Below are positions 24,564 to 36,400 of a stretch of DNA of 64,000 nucleotides, in pieces. The position numbers and the translations under genes are program-made. Location of the stretch: contig NC_062971.1 of NCBI RefSeq assembly GCF_023078275.1, forward strand, positions 9,610,001 to 9,674,000. The letters are read 5' to 3'. The stretch comes from Leguminivora glycinivorella. Lineage: Eukaryota > Arthropoda > Insecta > Lepidoptera > Tortricidae. Under the pieces are notes generated by a model, which saw only the letters and a program-made list of their open reading frames with translations, did not search any database and was not told where the DNA came from. Each line of letters begins with the position of its first letter. Position 1 is the first letter of the stretch.

Positions 24564-24599
24564 AAAGGACCATTCAATTGATTTATTTTATTAACTATG

Positions 24600-26080
24600 A
24601 ATAATTTGGTGATTGCTAGACACAGTGGATGAGTCCACTGACAGTATTATTGTACTGCATAAGCACATTTTTGTTTGCACATTGCTGTTTTGATAACAAA
24701 GTCCCTAATGGGTTTTACTTAAGTACCATCAATAATGTTAAATATTAAGTAACAAATTGTAAATAATATATTTGAAGTTGATGTTTTTTGTAGAAGATTT
24801 CATAATTGAACTAAAGAAAGCCCATACTAATAACAGTGGTTAATTGTTGGAATATCCCTTGGAGTGCCGGCTCGGCTTAGAATAAAATCAAAATTTCTAT
24901 AACTCATAATCAGTCGAATATTTTTTCGTTTTTGAATTTCTTTCACTATCTGTCATTGGGTAATTGCAATTTTCTATATACTTATGCATTACTTGCAGGA
25001 CAAATAAATAGTGGTACATGTATATTTGTAGGTATTATTTCTGGTAACAGGGTGCCCAGCCAATGTGCGAATTGTTTATGCTCAATAGTAGTCTTCTCTC
25101 TATCCTTATTAGCACAAAAGAGATGTTGTGTTTAGTTAACTATGGAGCATAAATGATTAGCATGTAGGCTAAGCATACTGAGCTTTGATGATCCAAAACA
25201 AATTATTAATAAATCATTATCTCAGTGTTATCTTTCACTTTGACAAAACTAGATTTTTTTCTACTTACATAACTATAACAATTGATAGGTATACTTTAAA
25301 GTTAATGTATAAGTACATTTCTGTAATTCAAAACAATGTTAATGTGTGTCAAGCAGGACACACATGTGCAGGATTTGTAAATTAAATAAATGGGTTAGTT
25401 CCAATTGTATTGAACATTGTTTAATACATATTGACAAGTGATAAATGCAAAGTTATTTTTTGGTAAACATACTAGGCACATCAATGCATCTTTTGCTACA
25501 ATCATACTTTAGATGCTTACTCTAAATCAACATGACAATAGTTCTTCATACATAGTAATATCTTTGGCTTATACATTTTATTTAAATGGCAGGCACATCT
25601 ATCATACTTAATTATTTTGTGACACAAGCACTTTTATGTTGATGTGTGTGATCAGTATGATAATGATGAGGATGTATGGGAAAGTTGTGGAGTAATACTT
25701 ACTGACTACATGCGAAACCTGTACAAGTACATACTATATGTACCTAAAGCAAAGTCAATTAAGGACAAATCTAGCAATGTACTTAACACATACCTAGTAA
25801 AATCAAAGTCAAGGATTAGGGAAATACCTAATCCTTGATTTTAATTAAGTTTAATAGAAAAAATAAATTTGAAATGGTTCTGAAAAGAGTTACTGGAATG
25901 TGAATGAAATAACAGTGATCACAGAAGTCATTAACCAATATGTAACTATACAGTATAACACCGTGGGCAGCAGTAACTCGACAGATTAACTGGACTACGC
26001 ATTCATGAGGTCACAAGGAGCAAAAAATAAATATGTTCAAAATTATTTTCTTTGTACAAAGTCTACAAAAACTTTTACAT
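24600..26080. other. AT-rich intergenic sequence
   Basis: No gene found. A short perfect-looking hairpin, TCAAGGATTAGG / CCTAATCCTTGA, lies at about 25808-25842; the open frame at 25644-25838 ends in it and is not supported as a gene. Confidence 0.5.
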
Positions 26081-26084
26081 TTAC

Positions 26085-26490
26085 AGTACATACATTTGGT
26101 GCTAATGGACGCAGTTTCAGAAATGCAAAGAGCGAATAATCGACTCGGCGAGCCAAGTGGACGCCAGGCGTAACTCGTCATTTCATGCCAGCTTTCACTG
26201 TACCTACTTTACTTGACACGGTATTTTTGTCGGTCACCAACTCACTATCCATAAGTGAGAGCGAAAAGAAAATATATTTTCTTGCTAGTCTGTAGTCTCG
26301 CGGTAGTCTTTTAAAGCTATACAAGACTGATTTTAGAAAACGTAGTATGAAGCCTGGCGTCCACTTAGGCGAAACGAGCCGCGTCGAATCGAGTCCTCAA
26401 ACATTTGAATGCGATTCGGCGCGTCGCTAATGGACGCAGTTTCATAAGAAATGCAGAAAGCGAATTAATGAGTCTTGTGGACGCCACGCT
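26085..26490. mobile_element. GTGGACGCCA-type short inverted repeats
   Basis: Words TGGCGTCCACTT and GTGGACGCCA recur in inverted orientation at about 26157, 26354 and 26475, with CTAATGGACGCAGTTTCA at 26101 and 26427. This suggests two related short elements or one with a duplicated half. Boundaries are not resolved. Confidence 0.45.
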
Positions 26491-26501
26491 TTACTCTTTA
26501 A

Positions 26502-27100
26502 TGGCCGCTGTACACATGTGGCCAACGGTTCCACCAACCCTTGGTCGAACCCCTTGGCCAAGCGTGTAGAGGGCTACTTGGCCTTATGTTGGCAGTTGGC
26601 GCTAGCACTGGCCGGCCAACCGATTGGTGTCGGTTTTTTTGTCCACACATCAAAGGATCTTGGCGCCAATGGCCAACTGCGTTTACACGTTGGCGCTTCA
26701 TTCAGTTTGTCGTCAGCCGTCAGAGAGGACAGTAGTGAAATATTTACGAAAATAATAAGTTTATCTACGCCAATAATAGTGTTGATTTTAGAATATAAAA
26801 TAACCTTGCCAATATTTAATGTATTGCCTAAAAAAGATAAATGTGCTTATCAGAATATTCAAAAAATAGTTAATATTTCAAATAATTTAATTTTACTACG
26901 GGGTTATTATTTTTTAATCAAATTTTGCTGACAACGTAAATGACCTAGAATTTCCTAGCCTTTTCCATTCCACGTCCATCTTTCATGAAGAGCCAATGCC
27001 AAGTGATTGGTTCGCCAATGTGTAAACAGCGGCTCTTATCTTGGCCAAGGGCTTCCACCAAGGGTCGGTGGAACCGTTGGCCACATGTGTACAGCGGCCA
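26502..27100. mobile_element. TTAA-flanked inverted-repeat element (piggyBac-like MITE)
   Basis: Ends TGGCCGCTGTACACATGTGG and its complement, with TTAA at 26498-26501 and 27101-27104. TTAA duplication is characteristic of piggyBac and some other superfamilies. Subterminal GGCCAACGGTTCCACC repeats occur on both sides. No transposase frame; the 137-codon frame inside is not recognised. Confidence 0.85.
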
Positions 27101-27692
27101 TTAAAAAAGATTTGTATGCAACCATTAAAAAAGCGGCCATTAAAAAAGATTTGTATGGTTCTAAATTTGGCTTCAAACAGAAACTGCGTCAAATACTTTT
27201 AGGCACTCAATTATAACCTGGACTCGCTGCACAGTAGTAATTGTCTCATTTTTTTATTTTTTATTTATTGTTTTTAATATCTTCTTTTTTATTTTTCTGG
27301 AGCTGCCTTTGCTCAAACTCTAAAAAGTGAAATAGAATAGTTGCGCTTATATATTATATATAATTGCCCACTTATAATGTATTATTTTTTTATTCTCTTG
27401 TTTGCATGTATCACTTAATAATATCTAATATTTATGTTTATTTTTTACACTTTTACTATTTATTATTTCTTGGTTTTACTTTATTTAAACAAAAAAGTCA
27501 CTCCCTCAGGCCTTGGCAGAATAACAGCGTTGCATTTCGCCTCGCCTGCGTCTTGCAACAACATGCTGAGTCAAAGCCTTTTCCCTACTGCACACATTGC
27601 TGGACACACAAGTGTAATTTTCTGTTTGTGTGTATATAATTTTCTTAGGATATTTTTGTGTATTTGTTTTTATTATGTTTCTTTTTTTTAAT

Positions 27693-27982
27693 TTCACACG
27701 AGAAGTAAAATACATTTGCATCCGAGTGTAACACAAAACTTTTCCCCTAACTATAGCGAGGAAACTACAACGCAAAAAATGCGTTTATCACTGCTTCCAG
27801 TAGTTCCACAGGTGGTAAATCATCTTTATTACTAGATTCACCTACTTTTATCAATTTTAAAGCAGTTAATTTGAATTTATTCAAGGTCAAAGTACTTTAC
27901 CCACTAGTGGATAAAATGCGTTTTTACCCGCTGGTATTAAAGGACAAAACACGTGTTTCCGAGCTAGTAAGGGGAAAATGTC
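27693..27982 (-). repeat. Interspersed repeat, inverted partner of 40696-40990
   Basis: The sequence from ATACATTTGCATCCGAGTGT to TTTCCGAGCTAGTAAGGGG is the complement of a stretch at 40696-40990, including TTTACCCACTAGTGGATAAA. It is non-coding. The two copies lie on either side of the fucosyltransferase 3' half. Confidence 0.75.
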
Positions 27983-28139
27983 TTTTCTTTCTTTCTTTCT
28001 TCTTTCTTTCAACCTGTCAGTTTGAACTGACAGATCTGTCAGCTCAAGCGGTTCTGAATGCGGTCAAGATACCTTCAATATCTGGCGGGTTACTGGGCCG
28101 AACATATATAAAAATAATAATTCTCTAACATAACAGTAA

Positions 28140-30240
28140 AATCAAATACTTAGTATAGATAGATTGCGTAAATGCGTAAATGCACATAATACAACCTAGA
28201 TAGGTATAACACTGGCGTAAAAAAATCACTAAAGACATATAAATAATAAATTTTAAATTTACCTCCTACGTTTTGAGGACGGCGTTGTCCCTATGATCTC
28301 TGAGAAGGCTTGCTAGTTACATTTAGAATATAAACAAATAAATTATACCTACGTTTTTAGTAAGCATCTGATCTGCCATTGCCGTCGTAAAAATAGGAAT
28401 ATTATGCAAAACTCGGCTTCACTAGAATAAAAAAATAAAAAAAGCAAGCAAACTGGCTTAAAACAATTTCACAAATATTTCAAAAAGATTGTGAGTCCGG
28501 GAAAAAGAACTCTTCATAAAACTGTTTATAGCATAGATATTTTTAGTGCTAGTGGTGCACTTTGGAAGTAGAACATTACAATAATTACAATTAGTATGTC
28601 GTACTTCACGATATAAAAAGTTTTAACAGAGTGCACGTACTTGCGTCTCTATGGCATTTATTAACAACTTTAGCCGCTTTTCACTAGGTCGTTTATAATT
28701 CCATAAGTACTTAAGTAAAGTTATAAAAAAAATTATATCTTGGTAAATAAATAACATTTTTATAGACTCGTACAAGGCGTGAAAATTATTCTAATTAATA
28801 CAAAACCAACCCAAAAACGCAACTTTAGAGAAATAACATAGATAATATTTACATTTTAGTGCGTTAAAATAATTAACAACAAGTTTGATTGCTTTTATAC
28901 AAATAATAACAAAGACACATATCTACCTATGTATAATTTAATATAATTATTCGTATTTGTGCTACAAATGGCAAAACAATAATATTTACGTACGTTCACA
29001 TAAGTTACAAAATAGGTGGTGTTGTGAGGACAACGGTTAGTACACTAGGTACATTATGTTTTAAATTATATCCTACACTAGCATTTTCTAAGTCTTACAT
29101 TGTTTGTCTCCAAATGAAGCTCGTAACGATAATTCGTATATTTCAGTAGGTTTAATCCAATTTAGGTACACATACCTATCATATATCTCATTATCTTAAT
29201 CTTATAGATTATACAATTAAACAATCAACAGTAACTTTCAAATTTGATTAAAATTACAGACGCCTAAAGTAAAAATAACTTAAAACAACGAAATGTATAC
29301 GGCATATTGTGCGGTTGTAAAAGATTCCATCAATTAGATACTTTGTGCTAGTTTAGTAGCATTACCTCAGAATATGGTAGGTATACTTAAACTACAAAAA
29401 TAAAACAATAATATAATAAAAAATATTTAAGTACAGATATATATTCAACTAAACTAACAAGCAATGGTTTAATGGTAAGTTTGTGCGAATTTGTACTGCA
29501 CTTATGCGGCTATTTAGGTTTTGTGTTCTATTGGACTGGCTATCGTTGTGGCGTATCGATCACAACGCGAAAACTTCACTGTTCATTTTTTTTAATTTAT
29601 TGTCTATCGTCAGGTTTTGACGTCGGTCCCACGTTGGGTGCCAATTTTCTGTGTGACCAAATGTGACATTTGCTATTAAGTGTCTACATACTTATGAATA
29701 ACAGTGAGGTCGTACATAACTTATCATATCTATTACTAGTAATGGACGTGTGAGCACAAATATTATGTCTTTTTGATATCAGTAAAGCGATGCATACTAG
29801 AACTCCCAATGCATCCTAGAAACATTAACACCAGCATAACTAAATCGGTGGATCTGGTAGAAACTAACCAAATACACTGCACAGAGTGAGGTCCGGTGAT
29901 AGATGTTTCAATCGATTCGAACCTAACACGCGCGTTACACCCGAATTCGCACGGGGTGCGTGCCTTTTCAACGCTCGTACAAATAGAGTGAAGGGTGTCG
30001 GAAGGAAAAATGCCTTAGATAACCTCCATTTTCCATTTAGTGGGATTAGGTATTAGGGCTGAATTAATTGCAGGTATTACGTAGATAGCAATGCTACGAA
30101 TATTGTATGCAAGTTTTCACGCCGTATAAATGAAGCTATATCTATCGCTCTTTCGTACGAATGTAGACAAAGCACTCGGGTAAAGACATAATTATCGGGG
30201 CGCCCCCCGGGACGACTCTACGAGGAACGGTTACTCGGAC
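28140..30240. other. AT-rich region downstream of the fucosyltransferase stop
   Basis: Part of it may be 3' UTR of the fucosyltransferase; a minus-strand AATAAA candidate lies near 29598. No exon or repeat boundary could be defined. Confidence 0.4.
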
Positions 30241-30311
30241 CGATCACTCGGACGCTCGTGAAACATATATAAGCCTTGAGCCAGCCGGCGTGGCCCAGGC
30301 GGCGGCGGCGA

Positions 30312-30497
30312 CTAGCCCTTGTCCTGCGTGTCGGAGTACTCGGTGGAGGCGGCGCGCCACTCGTTGCGCGTGCAGGCGCCGTCGCGCCACCACGCCTGCA
30401 CGTCCGCGCGCTGCGCCACGCGCTGCCGACGCTCGCTCGCGTGCAGCATGGCGCACACGCGGCAGAAGAAGTACGTGTTGATGAACTCGCCCGTGCC
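30312..30497 (-). CDS. FucTA: FucTA exon 7 and stop
   Basis: Begins GTGEFINTYFFCRVCAMLH, which carries the C-terminal CxxC motif seen in core fucosyltransferases and thought to form a disulfide. It then runs to WWRDGACTRNEWRAA and ends DTQDKG, stop. The entry GGCAG|GGCACG is in phase 0 with exon 6. Confidence 0.93.
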   Translation of the reverse strand, partial: GTGEFINTYFFCRVCAMLHASERRQRVAQRADVQAWWRDGACTRNEWRAASTEYSDTQDKG

Positions 30498-33400
30498 CTG
30501 CCATACAGATCGACGCAGGTTACAAATCGTGCATGTTGACATCGGTTTTCAAAAGCATCTATAAGTATTTTTTAGACATATGTAGGTAACTAACCCATCG
30601 TATGCTTATGCACGGATCCGTGCGTAAAATTAGGCCATTTTTTATAGGTATTTATTTTTCCGGAACGATTTTTTTTTGCTCTATATGGCATAGCCGAGGT
30701 TGGAACCTCCTCAATTTTTTTACGCATCCGCACACGAGGGGTTAATAAAGTCGTGAATTGCAGTGACCATGGTACCACAGCATCAAAGCTACATGTTCGT
30801 AAAACCAGACCCTCTCCTGACACGTAGTGGATAACCCACCTTCCACTTGAAGTAGGAGTTGTAGAGCGCGTCGTCCTTGTCGAGGCGGTCGAGGTAGGCG
30901 GCGAGCTCCTGCGGCGCGCCGAACTCCTCCACGTGCACGTACGAGTTGTGCGGCGCGGCCGCCGCGTACTCCGCCGGCCGGGCGCCCATCACTATCGGCA
31001 ACACGTCGTGCCTGATGACGAGCAAAAGTAAACTTGCTATAGACACATTAAAACGCACGAGGCCATGCGCTTGGCGAGGGACAGACGCCTATGGAGAGAC
31101 CTAGTCTTCAACAGAATGACATGATTTCACGATCCTCAGCATTGAGGGAACGACTAAAGAAGAAGATAGACACATAGGGTAACTTATTAGTTACATACCG
31201 GTAATTGGCAATTTCGTATATTTCGGCAAGTCTGATGAAAATTTTGTATTGCTGTTTTTTTTTCTCGATTTCTGAGTTAGGCATGTATTAATTCACTCCG
31301 TAACCTATTAGTTAACTATTGTAGGTACTCTGTGCTTATAATTATAATGTAACTCGTAAAATGTAATTTACCTACTTAAGACTACTTACAGAATCAGTAA
31401 CTCATCGTTTTAAGCACTGGTGATGTAGATCTCAGTTAACTCGTTCTCTGCTAGGGACCAACTGTAGGCGGGCGCTCTCGGTTTGCGCTTGTAGTAGGCG
31501 CTGACACTGCATGTGTGTTCCAGCGGTCAATAAGTGTCTACTTCTTACGTTATTAATACTTACTGCAATCCATTAACAAAGAACTTCTCAGTGATGTAAT
31601 CTCGGCAGTTGGAGTTCTCGAAGGCGAGGTAGAACTTGTAGTCGCGGTCGAGCATCTCGAGGCAGTTGGGGTCGGCGCGCGGGCAGTGGTGAAAGCCGCA
31701 GGCGCCGTAGATGTCCACGGAGATGTGCTTGGCCAGCTGCCGCGCGTACTGCAGCCGCCGGTTGCGCGCGTGGCAGTTCGACACGAACCACGCCACCTGC
31801 GAACAGACCGTACACATGAATAGGTACAAACAGTCACGCGATGGAATTGTTGGGTCATTTAGGTGATTTGGGGTTGGGGTTCTAGCTAAATTAGACATTT
31901 CGTAGAGCAAGTATTGAACAACCAATTTAGCTAGAACCCCAAATGTATTATCAACAGTGATGTATGATGATTACTGTGATTACATATATAAGTAGTCATC
32001 TGATTTAGATTTCCTGGACTTTTCTAAAAGTAAAATCCATAAACCTACGGACCAAATTGACAAGTAAGTGTGAACGAATGTTGCCACAGTTTGGCCAGTG
32101 TCGTTCTTATCGATATTAAAATTATGATTACATCGTAGATTTAAGGTGCACCCAGACGGGACAATGAAATTGGCAATTTGATCGTCTAATCAATATACCA
32201 ACTTTTTCTGTGATTTCGACAGATCAAAAGGTCTGTAGACCGTTAATTAGAGATATTTTTTTTATTTCGAAGCAGCAATAATATTATTCGAAAATTATAT
32301 AGATATTTATGGCATACTTGCCATAGCGTGACAGATAATTGATTATCGTCGGACATGGTATTTTATTTTTTACCTACAGGCTCGAAAACCTTTTTATGTT
32401 TTAAAACTAGTGGGTAAAAATGCGTGGCATCCATCCACTACCTCGAAGATACATAGAACAAATCAAAAACCGATCCGCCGACGTAGAGATGTGCGTGTCC
32501 TGTCGTTGCTGTACAACGTACTCTATAACCCCTGTTCGCCAACTTACCTATCTGAGAGATTTAACTATCTGGCTGAAGGCAGTGAACATCGCTTACGTTC
32601 AAGCACTAATCTTACGCTTGCCATTCCGACAAATAATACACGTACGTATGCAAAGTCTTTCACGGTGCGCGCGGTGAAATTGTGGAATGAACTGCCTCGG
32701 TCTCTCAAACAGTCTCAGTCTGTGGCGTCACTCAAGACTAATTTGAAGAAGCTTTGGCTTTCCAACCAAGCGTGATCTGGTTATGTGTATTCCTTCTGAA
32801 CATACTCCTATTTGAGAAGTACATATTTCTTGCGATATTCATATTTATGTATATATATATATTTATATATCGTATTTTATTTGTGTATTCGTGTAAGTAT
32901 GTAGTTTATTTCATAATATTATTTAGTATTTATGTAGTTTATTTACTTGTGGACATTTTTGGTTTATTTCTGACCTTTATTGTAATTCTGTAAGTTTGTC
33001 TATCTTGCCCACTTTAATGTTCCTCTCATCTAATCTGTTAGCTGGAAGAGATCCCTTATAGGGATAAGTTCGCCTTTGTACCTCTGTTCCTGTAAACTGT
33101 ATATGAATCTGTTGTACACAATAAAGTGATTACTACTACTACTACTACAAAATGTGTACCTCTTATTTGAAACTAATATACTTATTCTTGATTTAAACTT
33201 GTCTGTTGTATGTACTTTACAACTTGTCGATATATTGTTATCGACATATACCCTTCCCTATTTTAATTTTGCTGTTCCTGGTATCATTTTACCTGTCAGT
33301 CATTTGTCAATTTAGTCCGTAGGATTATGAATTTTACTTTAGTTCTAACCGCTCTAATTTTTTAAAGATGATATTAACGCAAGAAATGCAACTATTGCGC

Positions 33401-36400
33401 ACAGTCATAAATTAGGCAAAACTTCGTAAATAATACGTACCGGAGGCGATACGGGCACGTTCGATGAAAAATACTGGTGTTAAAGGGAGATCTTGTAACC
33501 TTGACACATTTAATACCTAATACGAATCTAAATGTACCACCCCTCATCATTATTGTTATCGATCCCGCTTTGAAAACTAGTAGGTACTTTAACCTTCCTT
33601 AAGTTTTAGTAACTACTCGAGTGTATTGGTAAAATGATCCTTTAATTCAACAAAGTGTAGCTGAGGCTCGGTGAATCAACTTTTTCTTGATTTTTGCAAG
33701 AATTGTCCTTACTTATTATTAGCTCTACTTTTGTGAGTTTTAACTTGGCCATCGCGTGAATAAAGATCCTTATTTTACATACCCGATTAGGGAAAAATTT
33801 AAAAATGATCCATTTATAATTAAATCAATATGTGACCCAGCGGAAGAGACACTTTTCACACATATATACATACAAAAGCGAGAGACAGGGACAGCTATGT
33901 CCACTGGGTCACTGCCTGCTCGAAACTGTAACAGAACAAGCGTCTATGATGAGGAAATGGACTCGTTATTACATATAAAACTTACGGCGAATCAACTTTT
34001 CCTTGACCAACTTTTTGGTGCATATTTCCTTCGGGATTTCATTGAATATTTTAACAAATAATATCTTTGATGGTTTATCACATGTTTAGTCACGTCTTCA
34101 CTCATAAAATTCACTATTATTTGGTGCAAAACAGGTTGGAAAAACATATTTATCAACAAACTACATTCACATGGACGGAATATTGACACTGACAGTTGTC
34201 AGCTGCGTAACATTCCGATATTATGTCTGGATTTCATTTACAAGTCAAAGAAATAATAATGACTAATATTGGTTATTATGCTTCCTGAGTATATCATTCA
34301 ATGTAACATTTAGTAACAGATAAAATATTTCATTGCGAAATTACTTACAAAATAAATAAGAATGTTCCACAAAATAATATTTACGTAAAAATATTTGCGA
34401 ATCGCTCCACTATTGGACTACATAGGTATCAATATCAATAGCTCTGTCTCTCTCTAAAACACGTGTACTCGGCACGTGTTGATAAGCAAACATCCGTGTG
34501 TTAATCGTGAACTCTAATGCATAGGGCATAAGACTTAGTAAACAAAGCACACGATTGAGTAGCCATCTTGTCGGAAGTCCGATGTCAGAAGTCGGAAGTC
34601 GAATGTCAGAAGTCGGAAGTCGAATGTCAGAAGTCGGAAGTCGGATGTCAGAAGTCGGAAGTCGAATGTCAGAAGTCGGAAGTCGGATGTCGGAAGTCGG
34701 AAGTCGGAGATAGAATCTATAAAAGGGTCGGAGCGAGCCGACGCGCGTCATTCTTAAAATATCTACAAGACTAACAGTGTCTCTGGCTTTCGTGTGTTAT
34801 ACTGGTGAGTGAAGTTGTTCTGCTATTATTTCTCTGTTTGTTTTTACTTGGAAATTATTCTAAGTGATTGTAAACTTTGAAATTGTGTCTCTGTTTGATT
34901 GTGCGGGGACAATATCGTCGTACAGTTGAACTTAGACCTGTGGTGGAATTGCTTTACTGTCAGTTGTGGGGTTAATTTAGTGTTCTATTTATAGTGTAGT
35001 GTTATATTTAAATTGTTGTGTATAGTGAAGTTTTCTGTGCTTTGTTTCATGAGTGCCGTCAAGCAATACAAAGACTGGGTCGATGTATGGCTGGTGCTTG
35101 GAGATAAGTCTGTGTTTGGTTTTGTAGGGAGTAATTCTTGCAAAACTAAGCTTAGATTATAGCACGTAAAGGAAACTTCACTCGTTTGTTTAGTTGGTCA
35201 GTAAAATTGAATTTAGTAATTTTCTATGGGGTTATTTTGTGAAAGTTATAAGCCAGATCATTGTTTGTGACAGACTGTTGTCCGGCTAGGCGCTTCTTCC
35301 CTTACGGTGTCAAATAAGAGGCGTTTAGGGGTCTTTTTGTTCCAAGCGGAGGGCTTGGACGCTTTTCTATACTTACAAAAGCGTATTTTCTCACCGGTCT
35401 CAAAGAGTCCAACTGTTAGATGGAAGTGAGGACTTTCACGATTGACGAAAGACATTAGGAGTAATCCTTGCTCACTGAAGTCGGCAGTATTTGAGGCTGG
35501 GGTCCTATATATATATATATTTATTTACTCGGTGCTCTAGTCCATGCTGGCGTTGGTTGTTGGGGATTTCGGTTGTGATCGATCCACATCTAAGTAAAGT
35601 TGATCGCAGCTGGGTCTCTCATGTGGCTGGTACTGGTGTGTCCTAGAATACTGGATATATACACGGATAGGGCGATCTACTCTCTGCTACCCTAGCCCGC
35701 GGGCAAGAGCAGAGGGGGGGATAAGAACTCAAGCCTATAGGTTGCCTATCTCAGCTTCGCTGGCTGAACTGTACAGCTTATGGTAGGGATACACTTGTGC
35801 ATATTTTGAACACAAGATCTATGGTAAGTGACGGTCTGTGTTTCAGATATGCTAGAATAGGGAAAATGATAGGAATAGGGTAGAGTCACACACTATTTCT
35901 ATAAAAGTAGAGTTCTATTATGATTGGTCTTGGAATATAATTGGTCAACGTGTATTTGTGGAGAAATAATTTAACTACTACTATTTATATGGTTTAAATG
36001 GACTTTAAATGTGGTGTTTACTATCTTAAAATATGTGGTAAAACTGGTAATTTATAAAATCTCTTATTATTTAATTTATTTGAGTGAAATTAATAACTGT
36101 GGTAGCAATTTCTGATTCTTCATGTAGCATCGAGCCAGTGAGTGTTGCTAACTAGTTTTTCATGGTAAATTCTATCAAGTTGGTTAGGGAAACAAACTAT
36201 ACTTTGGAATAAAAAGCATAGATTTGTTATAGGGCCCAGTGGCATGCGAGCGCCGTCCACTGATGACAAGTCAAAAGCTTCAAGGAGTTACTAGACTTAC
36301 TTACTTCGTTCTCAGTGGTAGCAACTACTCGGAGCCTTGATGATACATTAGAAGGATCGAGAAGTTATGGTCTATTAGCAGTATTGGGGAAAAGGGGGGT

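Noticed and set aside
25644..25838. 64-codon open frame downstream of CCDC115
   Set aside because: No domain, no splice context, and it ends in a simple hairpin.
33756..34061. 101-codon open frame in a FucTA intron
   Set aside because: No recognisable motif; the same phrase GAATCAACTTTT at both ends suggests repeat DNA.
34568..34774. CRISPR-like regular repeat array
   Set aside because: Eukaryotic context and no spacers; repeat words follow each other directly, so it is a minisatellite.
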